From assembly GCA_034008185.1 (NCBI GenBank), contig CM067081.1, forward strand, positions 744,001-808,000: a stretch of 64,000 nucleotides of DNA, written 5' to 3'. Positions 12,601-24,960 of this stretch are shown here, piece after piece. The position numbers and the translations under genes are program-made. This stretch comes from Gorsachius magnificus (Eukaryota; Chordata; Aves; Pelecaniformes; Ardeidae). The notes beneath the pieces are model-generated. The model saw only the letters and a program-made list of their open reading frames with translations, was not told the DNA's origin and did no database searches. Every line of letters starts with the position of its first letter. Position 1 is the first letter of the stretch.

Positions 12601-15600
12601 GCTGTGGGCCAGATTAACGGGCAAGGGTCCCCTTGGCCCACCATGGAGCGAGGCACAGCAAACCCCGAGCTGCCCTGTCTGCTCGGGGAAGCAGAAAAGC
12701 CCCAAAGCCGCGAGCTCTGCTACCCCAGGGTCTGGCAGGATGGACTGTGCATGACCACAGTCACGGTGGGGTCAAAGCCGGAACAGAAAGTCACAGCAAC
12801 CAGACGAGTTTGCTTTCCCCGTGCCCTGGGACATCCCGCTAGCAACTGACCCTTCTCTGTGAGGAGCTTGCGATTCTCTGCCAGCTCCACTTCCAGCTCA
12901 TCCCGGTTCTCTCTCTCGACAGCCAGTTGCTTCTTCAGCCGCCGCAGCTGAAACTGGGGGGTCTGCATGACGTCCCCCATGGGTGAGGACGGAGGGCCGG
13001 GCAGCATGCTGTGGAGAGGCACGCCACGTAACTCGGTTATCCAGAGCCAGCGGCAGGGCACGGTCCCCCCCCGCGCAGCCAGACCCACTCCGGTTCCCCC
13101 GTCTCAGAGGCAGGTTCCGAGCAATCACTCGGATGCCTTGTCGCCCGAGCGGAAAGGCCGCTCTCCTCGTCCGGACCACACTAACACCAGCTCCCGAGCG
13201 GCTGGCGTGCCCCTACAAAACCACCTCCAGCCCCAGGGTGAAGCATCCACCTCGCTTCATGCCACAGCCAGAGCCCCACGGCAGAGCGCTCAGCTTGCTA
13301 GGGAGAGACTTGCAGCCAGACACCCAGCAGCAACACGAGCCTGGTCCTCCCAAACCCGCCTGAGGCAGGAGAGGACCACGAGCTGCTCTGGGAAGTGTCT
13401 GCTGCTCATGAGGCTGAAATGAGCTGCGCTGGAAGGAGCTAATCACAGCCCGACCTCACTCCCCCACCGCCCATCCCCGCATCAGGCTTGAGGAGTTGGC
13501 AAAGGGACAACATCACGGCAGAAAGGGGGTCTCTGTCGAGCCAGCATGGCCCCCGGCTACATCCCCGGGGCCCAGAAGCCACCCTGTCCGTTCGCCCCCT
13601 CCCCTCGCTCCCCCCCGGCAGCCAAGAGGCTGGGGACGTACTTGTTGGCGCCGGAGGAGGAGGCAATCTTCTGCAGCTCCAGGAAACGCACCTCTCGCTT
13701 GTGCGGGAGCAGCGGGGAGTGCTCCTCGGAGCTGCTGCTGGACGCGCTGGATGAGGACAGCAGCACTGGAAATCACAAGCGAGAAGCAGGCTGAGATCTT
13801 GGTGTTCATACCAGAAGGGAGGGTTTAGCAGCCAAAACCCCTGATGCGCAGGAAGCGCAAATTGCAGTAGGTGAATGGAGCAGCCCAGCCGAGAAAGCCA
13901 TAAACCTGCCAGACATCCCCGTCCTGCCAGCTCCTGCCCCGGCTCTCTGCTCCCACCGCGAAGCTGCGGGCATCCCACCCGCCTCGCTCCTCCGGGGAAA
14001 GTGCGTTTCAGCTGAAACGCTGCCGCAAGGGGAGAGCCCGGCAGGTCTAAGGCAGCCCTACTCTTAAAGAAGAGCTTAGAGGGGACCATTCTGTAGTGCT
14101 CGGTCCCAGGGTGAGGGGACGGCATTGCTGCTTTGATGGCTTGGCAGCTATAGTGGCACAAACAGGGGAAAAAAAATCAATGTTTTTCTGCTCTAGAAAA
14201 GCATCATCCGTGCCAGTGAGGTGCTGCCGGCCTGGGAGCTGTGGAGGAAGATGCCAGCAGGGCTCAGTGCTCGCAATATCCCACGCTGCTGCTTTCCACG
14301 AGGTTGTGGACTGTTCCTGTCCCACTCCGAGCTGACACTTGGACATCACTACGGCACACGTGTCAACCTGCCGGTCTAACCGGGGTGCTGCATTGGTGCC
14401 AGCTAGGAGGAAAACGTGCCCAGTGCCTGCTCTGCCCACAAAGGGCTTGGCCCGTGACTCGGGGCTGGTGCCACAGCACAGGCAGCCAGGGCCTGGCACT
14501 CACCTTTCCTCTGCAGAAATGTCTCCAGATTCTCATTCAGGCTCTCCTCATTGTCCAGCACAAATTTGAGGACAGACGCCAGCTCAACCTGTGTGGGAGT
14601 AGCCGCAGGGTCAGCAGCGCCGCTGCAGCAGCCGTGGTTCGCAGGCAGAGCGGTGCCGGCCAGGCAGTGACCGCAGCGGCTCCCTGCCTGCCCGTGCCCA
14701 CGCTGGCAGGCGCCCGCAGTCACGAGCCTTTGATTGCCCAGATGCATTGCCAAGCACCGCAGCGCCCACCCCGCGCCATGTTTCAACCCAGAACTGGAGG
14801 GCAGGTCTGGGAGCACCCCCTAAAATGCACCTCCGCTTCCCCCTGCACCCCCGGCCTGGAGGGGGAGCCCAGAAGGGGTTACCTGGGTGTTGTAGTCAAA
14901 CTCATTCCAGTCCCCGGGGCTCTTGCAGCTCATGGAGGTGTGATACAGGAGCAGCACAGCCACCTGAAACGAGGCAGGTAAGTGTCACCGACCCCGGGTC
15001 GGTCACGGGCGCATCGGTGCCGGCAGGGAACCAAGCGTGCCCCGTGGTTACCTTGGCCAACGCCAGCTCCTCTCCCTCCAGGAGTTTCTGTGCCGAGACC
15101 AGGTTCTCCGCGGCCGATTTGTGCTTGCAGTGCTCTGCAACGTGAAGCGGGATTCCCAGTCAGGCAGGAGCCCCTGCTGCTGGGCATGCTGCCTGCCAGG
15201 CCCTGGCATGTGCCCGTCCCCCGAGGTGACGGGCTGGGGGCACCGTGGTGGTCCCCAAGGAGAAGGGGCACAGGCTCAGCCTCTGACATTAACCCTCATG
15301 GGCTTTTTTTGCCCCCTCCCTGGCAACTTCCCCTGCCGTCTGCATCTCTCTGCACCTTTCACTCTTCCACCAGCAGCACAAGCCAAGTCCCATCTACGGA
15401 GGGTGGGATAGGAGGTGGGATACAGCATCTCCCCTTCCAGGAGAGGCCGAGCAAAAGTGCAAGAGAATTCCCATTTCCCCTCCCAGGATTCCTGCTTGGG
15501 TAAAGGTTTTCCAGTAGGATTTGAGCAGCTTGAGGCCAGGCTCTGGGCTAGGAAGGTCACCCAAAGCAGCGTCACCGAAGCAGCCAGCGGCACCCTGCCC

Positions 15601-18600
15601 TTCACCTCCCAGCCCTCCTTCGCACCAAGCCTGGGCTCTGGCAAGGATTTCCACCGGGAAGCTTTCCTTCCTGCCCACTGCCGCAGGGTTGGGGCAGCTC
15701 TGCCTGCACCTCATGAAGCTGCTGATGCAGCGGGGAGGTCACTTTGGGGAGGGGGGAGCCTGCAGACACAAGACCAGACCCTCACAGGGGTGGGAGGCAC
15801 CGAGCAGGGGCAGCCGCTTCCCCTGGCGCCAGCGGAGGCTCTTACTCTGCAGGAAGCCACGGATGAAGGAGATCCTCTCCGGCAGCGGCTGCTCCAGCAC
15901 AGACTCCCCCTCCTCGCTCCTGTGGCTGGAAGAGTGCACGGGTTGCGTTAACGCTTTGCCGAGGGATTAAATCAACTGTGGGGTGTTTTTTTTTTTGCAA
16001 CAGAGCCTGCCGAGCGAGGGGCAGGCTCTTGGGCAATCCGGCGCCGGTCTGCCCTACGCCCCCGTACCAGGGCGGGTGGCGAAGCAAAAGCCGTGCCCGG
16101 GAGCAGGCGCAGACGCTCCCCGCAGCCCCGACAAACATGGCTGCGTTTGGTGAACAGCCAGAGCCGGGCAGCTGGCCCCCCCTCCGGCGTCTGGGCCGGA
16201 GCCCTGCCTGCCTCCAGCCTCCGCCACTTCCTCCTCTGCCCGCCAGCCCCGGCATCCGGCGCGGCAGAGGAGCTGGCAGCGTCCCTGCCGGCCGAGGAGG
16301 CACCGGGGGGGCCGGGGGTCCCGTGTGGAGCCGTGGGTTTTTCTTGCTGTTGCAAAGCGTCACTGTTTATGGGAAACGGCATTTTGGAGATGTGCAGACC
16401 CTGCTCCCCTCCGGGTCGCTGCCTGGGAGCCCACGCTGGATTTGGGGGGGGTGGGGGGGCGGGCCTGAAGCTGCCTCTTGCAGCTCTTATTCGAGAGCAC
16501 GCTCTTCCCCAGCAGCCACCATTCAGAGACCGTGTGCCTAAAACCGTGCCAGCTGCGCTGACCGGTGCTGTTTTGGTGCCTTCGGTTACTCCCAAGGCAT
16601 GGAAAGCAGGGACTTTGCCTGGGGAAGGAATCGGGCAAAGAAGGGAAGAGACCAGCATGGCTGAGACGAGAGATGCTGGCAAACTAAGGAGGAAGAGGGA
16701 GCTGCACAGGCAGTGGAAGCAGGGACAGGCATCCTGGGAAGAGTATAGGGACGCGGCCCGGTTGTGTAGGAATGGGGTCAGGAAGGCCAAGGCACAGCTG
16801 GAGCTAAACTTGGCTAGGGATGCAAAGAATAACAAGAAGGGTTTCTACAGGTATATCAGCCGGAAAAGGATGGTTAAAGAAAGCGTACCCCCGCTGATGA
16901 GCGAGACTGGCAAGCTGGTAACAGCAGAGGAGGAGAAGGCTGAGGTACTCAACAACTTTTTTGCCTCAGTCTTCACTGGGAACCTCTCTCCCCACCCCAC
17001 CCGAGTTGATGGATGGCATGAGGGAGACAGGGAGGGCAAAACCCTTCCTGCTGTAGGAGAAGATCAGGTTCGTGACCACCTGAGGAACCTGAATGCACAT
17101 AAGTCCATGGGACCTGATGAGGTGCATCCCAGAGTCCTGAGGGAATTGGCCGATGTAGTCGCCAAGCCACTCTCCATGATATTTGAAAAGTCATGGCAGT
17201 CAGGTGAAGTCCCTGGTGACTGGAAGAAGGGAAACGTTGTGCCCATTTTCAAAAAGGGTAGAAAGGAAGACCCTGGGAACTACCGACCTGTCAGCCTCAC
17301 CTCTGTGCCTGGGAAGATCATGGAACAGATCCTCCTAGAAGCTATGCTAAGGCACATGGAGGCCAGGGAGATAATTCGAGACAGCAGGATGGCTTCACCA
17401 AGGGCAAGTCCTGCCTGACGAACCTAGTGGCTTTCTATGATGGTGTGACAGCATCAGTGGACAAGGGAAAACCAATGGACGTCATCTATCTGGACTTCTG
17501 CAAAGCCTTTGACACGGTCCCCCACAACATCCTTCTCTCTAAATTGGAGGGCTATGGATTTGATGGGTGGACTGTTCGGTGGATAAGGAACTGGCTGGAT
17601 GGCCGCATCCAGAGGGTAGTGGTCAATGGCTCGATGTCCGGATGGAGACCGGTGACGAGTGGTGTCCCTCAGGGGTCCGTACTGGGACCGGTGTTGATTA
17701 ATATATTCATCAATGACTTAGACAGCGAGATTGAGTGCACCCTCAGCAAGTTTGCGGACGACACCAAACTGAGTGGTGCGGTTGACACAGCAGAAGGACG
17801 GGATGTCATCCAGAGAGATCTGGACAGGCTGGAGAGGTGGGCCTGTGTGAACCTCATGAGGTTCAACAAGGCCAAGTGCAAGGTCCTGCACCTGGGTCGG
17901 GGTAACCCCCAGTATCAGTACAGGCTGGGGGAAGAAAGGATCGAGAGCAGCCCTGCCCAGAGGGACTTGGGCGTGCTGGGGGATGAAAAGCTGGACATGA
18001 GCCGGCAATGTGCACTGGCAGCCCAGAAGGCCAACCGTACCCTGGGCTGCATCAGGAGAAGTGTGGCCAGCAGGTCGAGGGAGGTGATTCTGCCCCTCTA
18101 CTCTGCTCTGGTGAGACCTCACCTGGAGCCCTGTGTCCAACTCTGGAGCCCTCAGCACAAGAAGGACATGGAACTGTTAGAGCGGGTCCAGAGGAGGGCT
18201 ACTAAAATGATCCGAGGGCTGGAGCACCTCTCTTATGAGGACAGGCTGAGGGAGTTGGGCTTGTTCAGCCTGGAGAAGAGAAGGCTGCGGGGAGACCTGA
18301 TTACGGCCTTTCAGTACCTAAAGGGGGCCTATAGGAAAGATGGGGAAAATCTTTTTAGTAGGGCCAGCTGTGAGAGGACAAGGGGTAATGGTTTTAAACT
18401 AAACCAGGGTAGGTTTAGACTGGATCTAAGGCAGAAATTCTTTCCCGTGAGGGTGGTGAAACCCTGGCAGGGTTGCCCAGAGAGGTGGTGGAGGCCCCAT
18501 CCCTGGGAACATTCCAGGCCCGGTTGGATGGGGCTCTGAGCAACCTGATCTAGTTAGTGGTGTCCCTGCTCACTGCAGGGGGGTTGGACTAGATGACCTC

Positions 18601-20846
18601 TAGGGGTCCCTTCCAACCCAAAACATTCTATGATTCTATGATTCTATGAAGGAAGGGGCCAGCACGAGGATTTTCTCATCCTCATGGATTTCCCAGCCCG
18701 TCCCCCGGTGCTGCGGGGAGCTCCCCTGCAGCTCAGCCGGCTGCCACAGCGTCCACCCCGCTGCCACCCCACTTATCAGGCTACAGCCAGGCCTGTTTAG
18801 TGAGCACGTGCCGCCGGCGATCCCGGCTAATCTGAGCCGGAGCACAGACCCGGGAGATTAACCAGGTCTGACTAAATATATCCCCGGTGCAGGCAGCTCC
18901 TTCCTCCCCACCCACGGCAGGCAGATCCCTGCTCCGAGGAGGCTCTCGTTACGCTGAGCGGGAGGTAATTATAGCAGACAAGCTCCCACAGAGCCTCCCG
19001 CCGGAAGGGTTTGAAAGCAATGCCGCGCTCGGCACCGAGCGGCAGCCTCACGCCCTCCCAATTTGCCTCACCAGCTCGTTAACAACGTGTGGCTGGAGCG
19101 GAGCGTGCTCGGTCCTAGCTCCGATGCCCATTAGGGCTCGCAGGTGTTAATCACCCTTGCTCACAGGCAACGAAGGCGGCTCCTGGCAGAGGCATTCCTC
19201 CCAGCCCTGCCCGGCCACCTCAAGTCCCAGGACAGAGCAGACAAGCTCGGTCCTGCCCGTATTGTAGTCAGAAGCAGCCTGATGCCCCCAGAGGAGAGGA
19301 GCGCCTCGTGGGGTGGGAGCTGTCGTGCTTTAAGCTGTTTTACAGACCCAAGGCTTCCTCAGGATCCAGAGGCTGCGGCTCAGGAAAACTTGCTGGGATG
19401 CTTCCTCGCCGAGCAGCGTTTATGGAAATAAAGCATCTCCCATGCAGCTCCGGGAGCCCCCATGCCACTGGCATCAGCGCTCGACTCTTTGCTTCAACGC
19501 CAGGAGCGAGCCCAGACGTCAGTGCCAGCTGCAATAGCAAGCCTCAGAGGACAGAAACTGCGGCCAAAATCCCACCTGGGCGGCTCCGCGGGGCCCAACA
19601 GCTCTGCCCAGGCTCTGCAGGCAGACCCCGGCCACGGATGGGCAGCCCTTGCCCGCAGGGCTGGGGGGCAGGCAGGGGAGCAGACCCTCTCCCACATTCC
19701 TCGAGCAGGGTTGCCTCGAGCCTGAGCTGCCGGCAGAGCCCCGGTACGTCGTCTGCAGACGGGGGTTTCCATGCAGGGCAGCCCAAGAGGCTCACGGTCC
19801 CACACACGGTGGGTTTATGTGTGAAGGAGCCACAAGGCGAAGGCACGAGCCCCGTGTTTCATCACAGCAGGCTTCCAAGTGCGCCCGGCGACAAGCGCTG
19901 CTTACGCAGGTGCTGGGCTTTGCCGGAGCCTTGCACGGAGAAGCTGGAGAACCAGCACCAGCTCTCCCAAAGGAGGAATATCCCAGGACTCCCGCTCCCA
20001 CCCTGCCCAGAGAGGGACCACACTCGCAGCCAGAGGAGGCTCCTGGGGGCTGAGGAGGAGGCAGCCCCAGCATGTGCTCGCTGCCACTTTCCAGCCAGCC
20101 GGGCAGTTTGGAGAGCGCACCCCGGCTCCCCCTACTCACATTTTGTTGATGATCCTGATGAAGACGCTGCAGTCCCGGAGCTGCGACAGATCATCGAGGG
20201 GATCGGTACAAACTTTTGTGCTGTTCACCTAGAAATGGGGTGAGACGGTCAGAAGGCAGAAGGCAAGATCACGCCGTGCCGTGCCACCCGCCACCTCCCA
20301 GTCCTGGCAAGGGGACAGCGAGATGGGTCTGGGTGTGAGAGCAAAGCCAGCCCTTCTGACCACCCCTGCCCTGTCCAGGCAAAAGCTGAACGCAATCCCC
20401 ATGGCTCCACAGCCAGACAGGCGGCGCGGGTCTCGTTTATCGTGCTGTGGTGCTTTGCAAGGCAAATCCACAGCCCCTTTATGGTCCTGCTGCTGCTCAC
20501 TTCCCAAGCCTGCTGCCTGCTCCAGGCTCAGCTCCGGCTCCCGGGAAGCTTCTACAGCCGGACCAAGCTGTTCCGGCATTTCTGGTGACTCAACAGGAAT
20601 GGTGAGCAAGGCTTCTCCCGCAAACACCCACCTGCCCAGGGATCGGCAGGGACTCAGCTGCCCCGGGAACTGCCCCAGCCACAACCCCACCACGACCAGC
20701 CCCGGCATTGTGCCCCTGTGGAGCCGCCGGTGCCGGCAGCAGCTGGGACGCACGGCACATCCCGCCTACGGAGCAAGCTACGGCGGAGGAGAAGGAGGCT
20801 TTACCCAAGCGAGGAGAGCCGCGGCTCTCGCGCCGTGAAGAGGCAT
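632..20846 (-). CDS. NUMA1: NUMA1, nuclear mitotic apparatus protein 1 (25 coding exons)
   Basis: NuMA is a nuclear coiled-coil protein that moves to spindle poles in mitosis, where it links microtubule minus ends to dynein/dynactin and, through LGN, to the cell cortex. I placed 25 coding exons by GT-AG boundaries, phase continuity and similarity to vertebrate NuMA. From 5' to 3': 20846-20805, 20228-20140, 15925-15846, 15134-15052, 14963-14883, 14588-14504, 13765-13642, 13008-12851, 12165-12048, 10522-10405, 10049-9909, 9561-9442, 9018-6589, 6343-6302, 5108-5040, 4908-4798, 4701-4483, 4387-4230, 4096-3853, 2808-2526, 2406-2270, 2135-1921, 1343-1233, 1127-960, 667-632. The start ([14 protein letters not shown], then VNS) matches the MTLH...LLSWVNS start of mammalian NuMA. 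All phases chain correctly except inside exon 9018-6589 and at exon 2135-1921, where bases appear to be missing. Gene identity is secure; integrity of the reading frame is not. Confidence 0.97.
871..950. repeat. 22-bp minisatellite, about three copies, beside a NUMA1 donor
   Basis: Units of about 22 bp built on ctcggctgggtaccacgg repeat from 881 to 945. They end only about 10 nt from the gtaggc donor of the penultimate NUMA1 coding exon at 960/959. Confidence 0.7.
1430..1690. repeat. G-run-rich degenerate tandem repeat in a NUMA1 intron
   Basis: Degenerate units of about 20-27 bp follow the pattern gaactgaggggc plus a run of 8-12 G. They fill the intron between exons 2135-1921 and 1343-1233. 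In the transcribed (minus) strand this is C-rich. The plus strand has many G-runs that could form quadruplexes. Confidence 0.7.
2834..3545 (-). mobile_element. CR1 retrotransposon, 3' fragment (sense to NUMA1)
   Basis: The plus strand here is the reverse complement of a CR1 3' region. Reading minus, it contains degraded ORF2 C-terminal coding ([30 protein letters not shown]) and then the CR1 3' UTR ending around TTCTGTGATTCTGCCA. It lies in the intron between exons 4096-3853 and 2808-2526. Its 3' end is only about 25 nt from the 2808 splice acceptor. Boundaries are approximate because the 5' end is truncated and diverged. Confidence 0.85.
5130..5215 (-). mobile_element. CR1 3'-tail fragment next to a NUMA1 acceptor
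   Basis: The segment beginning gaatcccagaatggtttggg on the plus strand is the reverse complement of a CR1 3' end. It is short and 5'-truncated. Its 3' end is about 22 nt from the acceptor of NUMA1 exon 5108-5040, in the same orientation as the gene. Confidence 0.75.
6589..9018 (-). other. NUMA1: NUMA1 large coiled-coil (rod) exon, frame-broken in this sequence
   Basis: This is the single giant exon that encodes most of the NuMA rod. It begins [15 protein letters not shown] after a good acceptor and ends EEKQRLTAQ before a gtaggg donor. Its length, 2430 nt, is divisible by three, but the coiled-coil reading passes through about ten frame switches. These lie near 8515, 8410, 7895, 7400, 7178, 6975-6940, 6810, 6770, 6720 and 6655. 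Recognisable blocks in the successive frames include [63 protein letters not shown] and [20 protein letters not shown]. The human counterpart exon is roughly 3.4 kb, so several blocks also seem to be absent. Sequence or assembly error in a GC-rich, internally similar exon is the simplest reading. Confidence 0.9.
11250..11866 (+). mobile_element. CR1 retrotransposon, 3' fragment (antisense to NUMA1)
   Basis: The plus strand carries a diverged CR1 ORF2 C-terminus and 3' UTR. Recognisable parts include the equivalents of [20 protein letters not shown] and [20 protein letters not shown]. The element ends in cttctgtgattctgtgactga. It sits in the NUMA1 intron between exons 12165-12048 and 10522-10405. 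It is a close relative of the element at 2834-3545, sharing the same diagnostic block with one or two differences. Confidence 0.85.
16650..18655 (+). mobile_element. CR1 LINE with long reverse-transcriptase ORF (5'-truncated)
   Basis: About 2 kb of CR1 lies in the large NUMA1 intron, antisense to the gene. The reading frame starts in the region preceding the RT ([20 protein letters not shown]). It continues through the RT core with [48 protein letters not shown] and the catalytic FADD box (17751-17762), then to the thumb-like C-terminus. One frame switch occurs near 17390 and a late one near 18470-18500, where the end of ORF2 runs off frame. The 3' end has the typical CR1 tail with three ATTCTATG-like units (about 18628-18650). 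This is the youngest-looking repeat in the window. It lacks most of the 5' half (endonuclease), so it is not autonomous. Confidence 0.93.
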
Positions 20847-23800
20847 CTTCGCGAGGCTGCCAGGTCACTGCCCGGACCTAGGAACACCGACAAAGGGGGG
20901 GAAAAAAAAAAGCAATTAAGGCCAAGCATAGTAATTACGTTAATATATGGCTTGCACGCAGCTCCAGGCATTCGTGCCCTCTGTGCCCGGCCGGCTGCGG
21001 GTTGCACGGAGGTGAGCAACGGGCATCCTCCTGCTTTCCAGTAGGCACCGAGCGGGGAGCGGCACTGCCGAGCAGCAGCCAGGTCCTCTCCTGCTGCCCA
21101 CCGGGATTTACCCCCGGAGGTTGGGATCAAGGCACAAGGGAAAACCGCTGCGCAGGCTCCTCGCCCCCAGCACCGCCTGCTGTGCCCCCCTCCCTCCCCC
21201 CCAGACTGCTCTGAAATTCCTTTTAAGAGACATTTAAAGGCCAACCAGCCTGGGAGCCTGCTCAGGCCCCATGCCCGGCTGGTCCCTCTTGTCACACAGT
21301 TTCAGCCCTGTCCCCCCGGGGAGGAGGGCAGCGTCCCCTCGGGCCTGCCTTTTGCGCCGCAGTGGCACAAAACAACTGGATCCTGCATCGCCATGGGGCA
21401 CTGCGGGTGGCCGAGGGCTTCTCCGTGGCTGTGCCAAACGATGGGGCTGGCTGGAGGAGCCCGACCTGGGCACCCCGCAGGCTCCTGGCACAGGGGCCGG
21501 CAGCTCATCGGCACTCGCTGCCCACCCAGGGATGGGTTGCCCCCGCTGCCGGTCATGGCTGAGCACCGGCATCACTGGCAGGACCACCAGCACCCCAGGA
21601 AAATTTGCCTCCCTCTAGAAAACATGAGCAGCGACTTTAGAGAGAGACAGCATGTGGTTCAAAGCACAAAAGTCCGGCACGTGTAGGGATGCTATGCCAA
21701 AAGCCATGGTGGTCCTGTGGGATGGGCAAGAGCACGAAAAAATCCCGCAGGCAGTGCTGTGCCGAGCATGGCACGGCCCAGCGGAGCGGCACGGCCCACA
21801 GGGAGCAGACTGGGAGCAGGGGCCAGCAGCAAGCAAGCCCCCAAACCAGGTGGGACATGGGCACAAGCAACCAGCTCCAGCCAAGAGCACAGTGGGAGCT
21901 GTGGAGAGCACAGGCTGCCAGGCCCTGGCAGGGGATGGATCTGCTGTAGACCTCACGGTGGAAGGAAATTTAAAAAAAAGAAAGAAAAAGGAGGGAACCT
22001 AGGCTGCTGGGGGTCCGTAGCTGGCCGTGCCCGGGAAGGGGCTGAGCTCCCACCGTGGTCCTGCCTACGGCTGCTCTGGCTTCCTCCCAGCCGTGCAGCC
22101 ACAGGCCCCTGAAACACCAGCAGGGCAGGAGCCATGGCTCCCTCGCCCCCCACCTCCCCACTGCCCCGGCTGCTGGGACCCTCAGGGATGGGCAGGCTGC
22201 CCGCTCTGCCCCCACCAGGATGGGACACCACCCCGGGGGCTGGAGGGAGCCTGCAAAGGTCACCCAGTCCCAAACAAGGCCAGCGAGGCGGCAGCCAAGC
22301 CATCGGAGCGCTGCCAGCTCCCCCCCCCCCCCCCGGGAGCGCTGCCAGGTCCCCTCTGCAGCAACCTTTGCCTCCGCGCCGGCCATCCCCGGTGCCACCT
22401 TGGTAACCCTGCCAGCAAGGGAGCAGACCTGAGCAGAGAGGCAGGGACCCCTGCCAAAAATCACCCAAACGAGGAGGATGGTCCTCGGCCCCTCGCCTCA
22501 TACTGTACCCTGGCACCCCCCGCCGCAAGGGGCCGGGAGCCTGGCTGGGATCCACAGCTGCTCCTGGGAGCGCCTGGCTTTTGGGGGACATGGAGCACCC
22601 GCCACCTCCATGAGCTCGGCTGGGAAGTGCAGGATCCTTGGTTGGATGGATCCTCCCTCTGGTTTCGCTGAAAACCAGCTCCTCTGCCCCGCGGCTGCGG
22701 CACGCAGCCTCTCAGCACCCACGGCCCCTCCAGCCCTGTGGCCGGGGATGCAGCATGCCCGGGACAGGACCTCTCCCCAAAAATCCACCCGAAGCCTGTG
22801 GGCAAAACACACCTGCCAGCCCCGAACACAGGCTCCCGCTGCGGAGGGCCACGTCCCACCGAGCACACCCTGCCAGTGCTGAGCTGGGTTTTACTGGAGC
22901 CAGTCTGCAGAAGCGCCGGTGCCCGGCGAGAGGCTGGGACGGGCAGGGCTGCCCACTCCTGCCCTGGTTGCAGCCTGGCTCATCACCAGCCACGTCGGCT
23001 TCCCCAAGCCGTGCTCGGCAAGCGCCAGAGACAACACCATGACCCTCCGTGGGGGAGATGCCGCTCGCGTTACGCTGGGATCCGTGCGACGGCAGACACA
23101 CTTGAGAAGCCCGGCACATCGGCACAAAGCACGGCAGCAAGCGCTTTCCAGCCACCTCCCGAGGAAGGGGAGCTGCAGAGGGTCGGTGGGGAAGGCTCCA
23201 GTGGGAGGGGGGACGAGCCATGGCGGTGACGGCCGTGGTGGCATTGTCCTTCCCCCAGCGCCTGCTCCGGTCAAAACACAGCGTTACGCAAGCCCGCGCC
23301 TCTGGAGCTCCCGACGCGCCAACCTGCCGGAGGGACGGGCCCGTGGCCCCCCAGCTGTCCCAGGGCGGGGGATCCCCCTGCAGGAAGTACCCAGCAGCTC
23401 GCCCAGGCAGGGTGGGTGACCCACAGCGGCCCCCCATCCGAGGACGGGCCCACGGCCGGTGTGGGGAGGAGGAGGCGGTGGCGGGGGGGGGGGGGACACA
23501 GCCGCCAGCCCGGAGCTCAAGCTCCCGGATGTTGGCGAAGCCACCTCAGCCGCCTGCGTCCCGACGCAAATCGGGGTTTCGCACCTCGGGGGCTCGCGGG
23601 GTGCTGGGGTGGGAGCCAGATGCCGCGGTGAGGGGCCGGGGCTGGGAGACAGCCAGCTTCACCTCCCCCGCCTCCCTCCTCCTTTTCCTCCTCCTCCTCC
23701 TCCTCCCCAGCCCTGTTGAAAACAAACAAGGAAGAGGGATAAAGTCTTTGTTCGGGCCTTACCGGGGGCGCGCGGCCGCCGTCGGCGCACGGGGTTTAAT

Positions 23801-24960
23801 CCGCCATGAGCACTGGCAGCCGGGGAGGGCCGGGGAGCCAGCGGCCACGCACAAAAGAAAAGTTGTTGGGCTTCTCTTCGGCGGGGCTGGCAGGCGACGG
23901 TTCCCCTTCCTGGCCCTGGGCCACCCCACGTCACTGTGCTGAGGCCGCGCTCGTTAAAGGCGTACGGCACAGAAAGCCACCACTGCTGCTGCCGGAGCCA
24001 CGGGGAAGAGCCAACATCCCACCCCGGGCATGGCTGCGCTCGCTGCCGTCACCCTGCCAGGGCCCTGGGTGCCGGGGGATGGCGGGGCTGGCACAGACCA
24101 GCTCTGAGCACCGGCATGGTGGCAACGCCAGCCACGAGCGCCGGCTGCTCGCAGGGAGCTCAGCAGGGAAGGGTGCTGGGGCCCCCAGTGCCAGCCCCCG
24201 TCACCAGCTGGAGCCACATCTTGAAACATTTCCCCCCCCCCCACCAACAGCCACAGATCTGAGGGGGACCGGAGCAGCGCTGTGACCCACCGCCGGCAGA
24301 GACATATGCTCGCCCACGAGGAGCTGGGCACCAGGGCTGCGGGACCCCTGCCAGAGCCCTGCCTGCCCCCGGGGACCCCTGCCGCCTCCTGGGGCTGGGG
24401 CTGGCAGGGGGTGGGCGAGGACGGGACGCTGGTCCCTCGCTGCTGAGGGAAGACCCCCGGGAGGGAGGGGCCCCGGGGCCCCCCCGGGAAGGGGGGGCCC
24501 CCCCCCCCGGCGGCCCGCTAGGGGAGTGGGCGCCGGGGGGGGGGGGGGGGCTCACGGCGGGCGGGCGAGACCCCAGCGCGGCGGCTCGGGCCTCCCGGGG
24601 CAGGCGGGGGCTCTGCCGCGCAGCCGGCCCGGAGCTCGCTGAAGGACCGGATCGGGAGGCGAGGACGCGCCCGGCGTCGAGCGGGCGAGGGCGCAGCCGG
24701 TGCGGCGGCTCCCGGCCGTGCCCGGTGCCGAGGCCGGCGGGCGCCCAGGGGGTCCCACATCGAGCCCCAAGGCCGGTGGGGGGACAAGGGGGGGGGCTTG
24801 GCCCCACTGACCCGTGCAGCCGGGCCCCAGCGGGCACCGGCCCCGGTCACCCCGGGGGGCACGGCCCCCCCCCCCCCCGTACCGTGCCGGGGCCGCCGCC
24901 CCCCCCGCCCGTCGCCGCCGCCGCCCCGATTCAAACAGCGGCACCGCCCCCGCCACCTCC
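20847..24960. other. NUMA1 5' region (non-coding first intron/upstream)
   Basis: No coding exon could be supported on either strand. Translations are long because the DNA is stop-poor, but none resembles a known protein or joins by splice sites. A 5' UTR exon of NUMA1 presumably lies towards the CpG-rich end (24.4-25.0 kb), with its intron spanning most of this stretch. A run of C at 22320-22333 and G runs at 24537-24550 are evident. LRRC51, which lies here in mammals, was searched for by its leucine-rich-repeat signature and not seen. Confidence 0.5.

Larger units (their letters stand above)
9442..20846 (-). other. NUMA1: NUMA1 N-terminal exons: globular head and first coiled coil
   Basis: The twelve exons upstream of the rod exon encode the head domain and the start of the coiled coil. 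The head includes [38 protein letters not shown] and [20 protein letters not shown], the calponin-homology/hook-like fold of NuMA. It is followed by the conserved linker [20 protein letters not shown] and the [22 protein letters not shown] segment. Next come [20 protein letters not shown] and [20 protein letters not shown], in the region corresponding to the dynein-adaptor part of NuMA. Every one of these exons is open, has consensus splice sites, and joins the next in phase. This part is therefore a faithful gene copy and argues against the locus being a decayed pseudogene. Confidence 0.95.

Noticed and set aside
16650..18655. Reverse transcriptase as a host gene, retron or retrovirus
   Set aside because: No LTRs, gag or env; the sequence order and the ATTCTATG tail are those of a CR1 LINE.
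632..20846. NUMA1 as a processed or unprocessed pseudogene
   Set aside because: Introns are present, 24 of 25 exons have good splice sites, phases and conserved protein motifs, and the syntenic position is correct.
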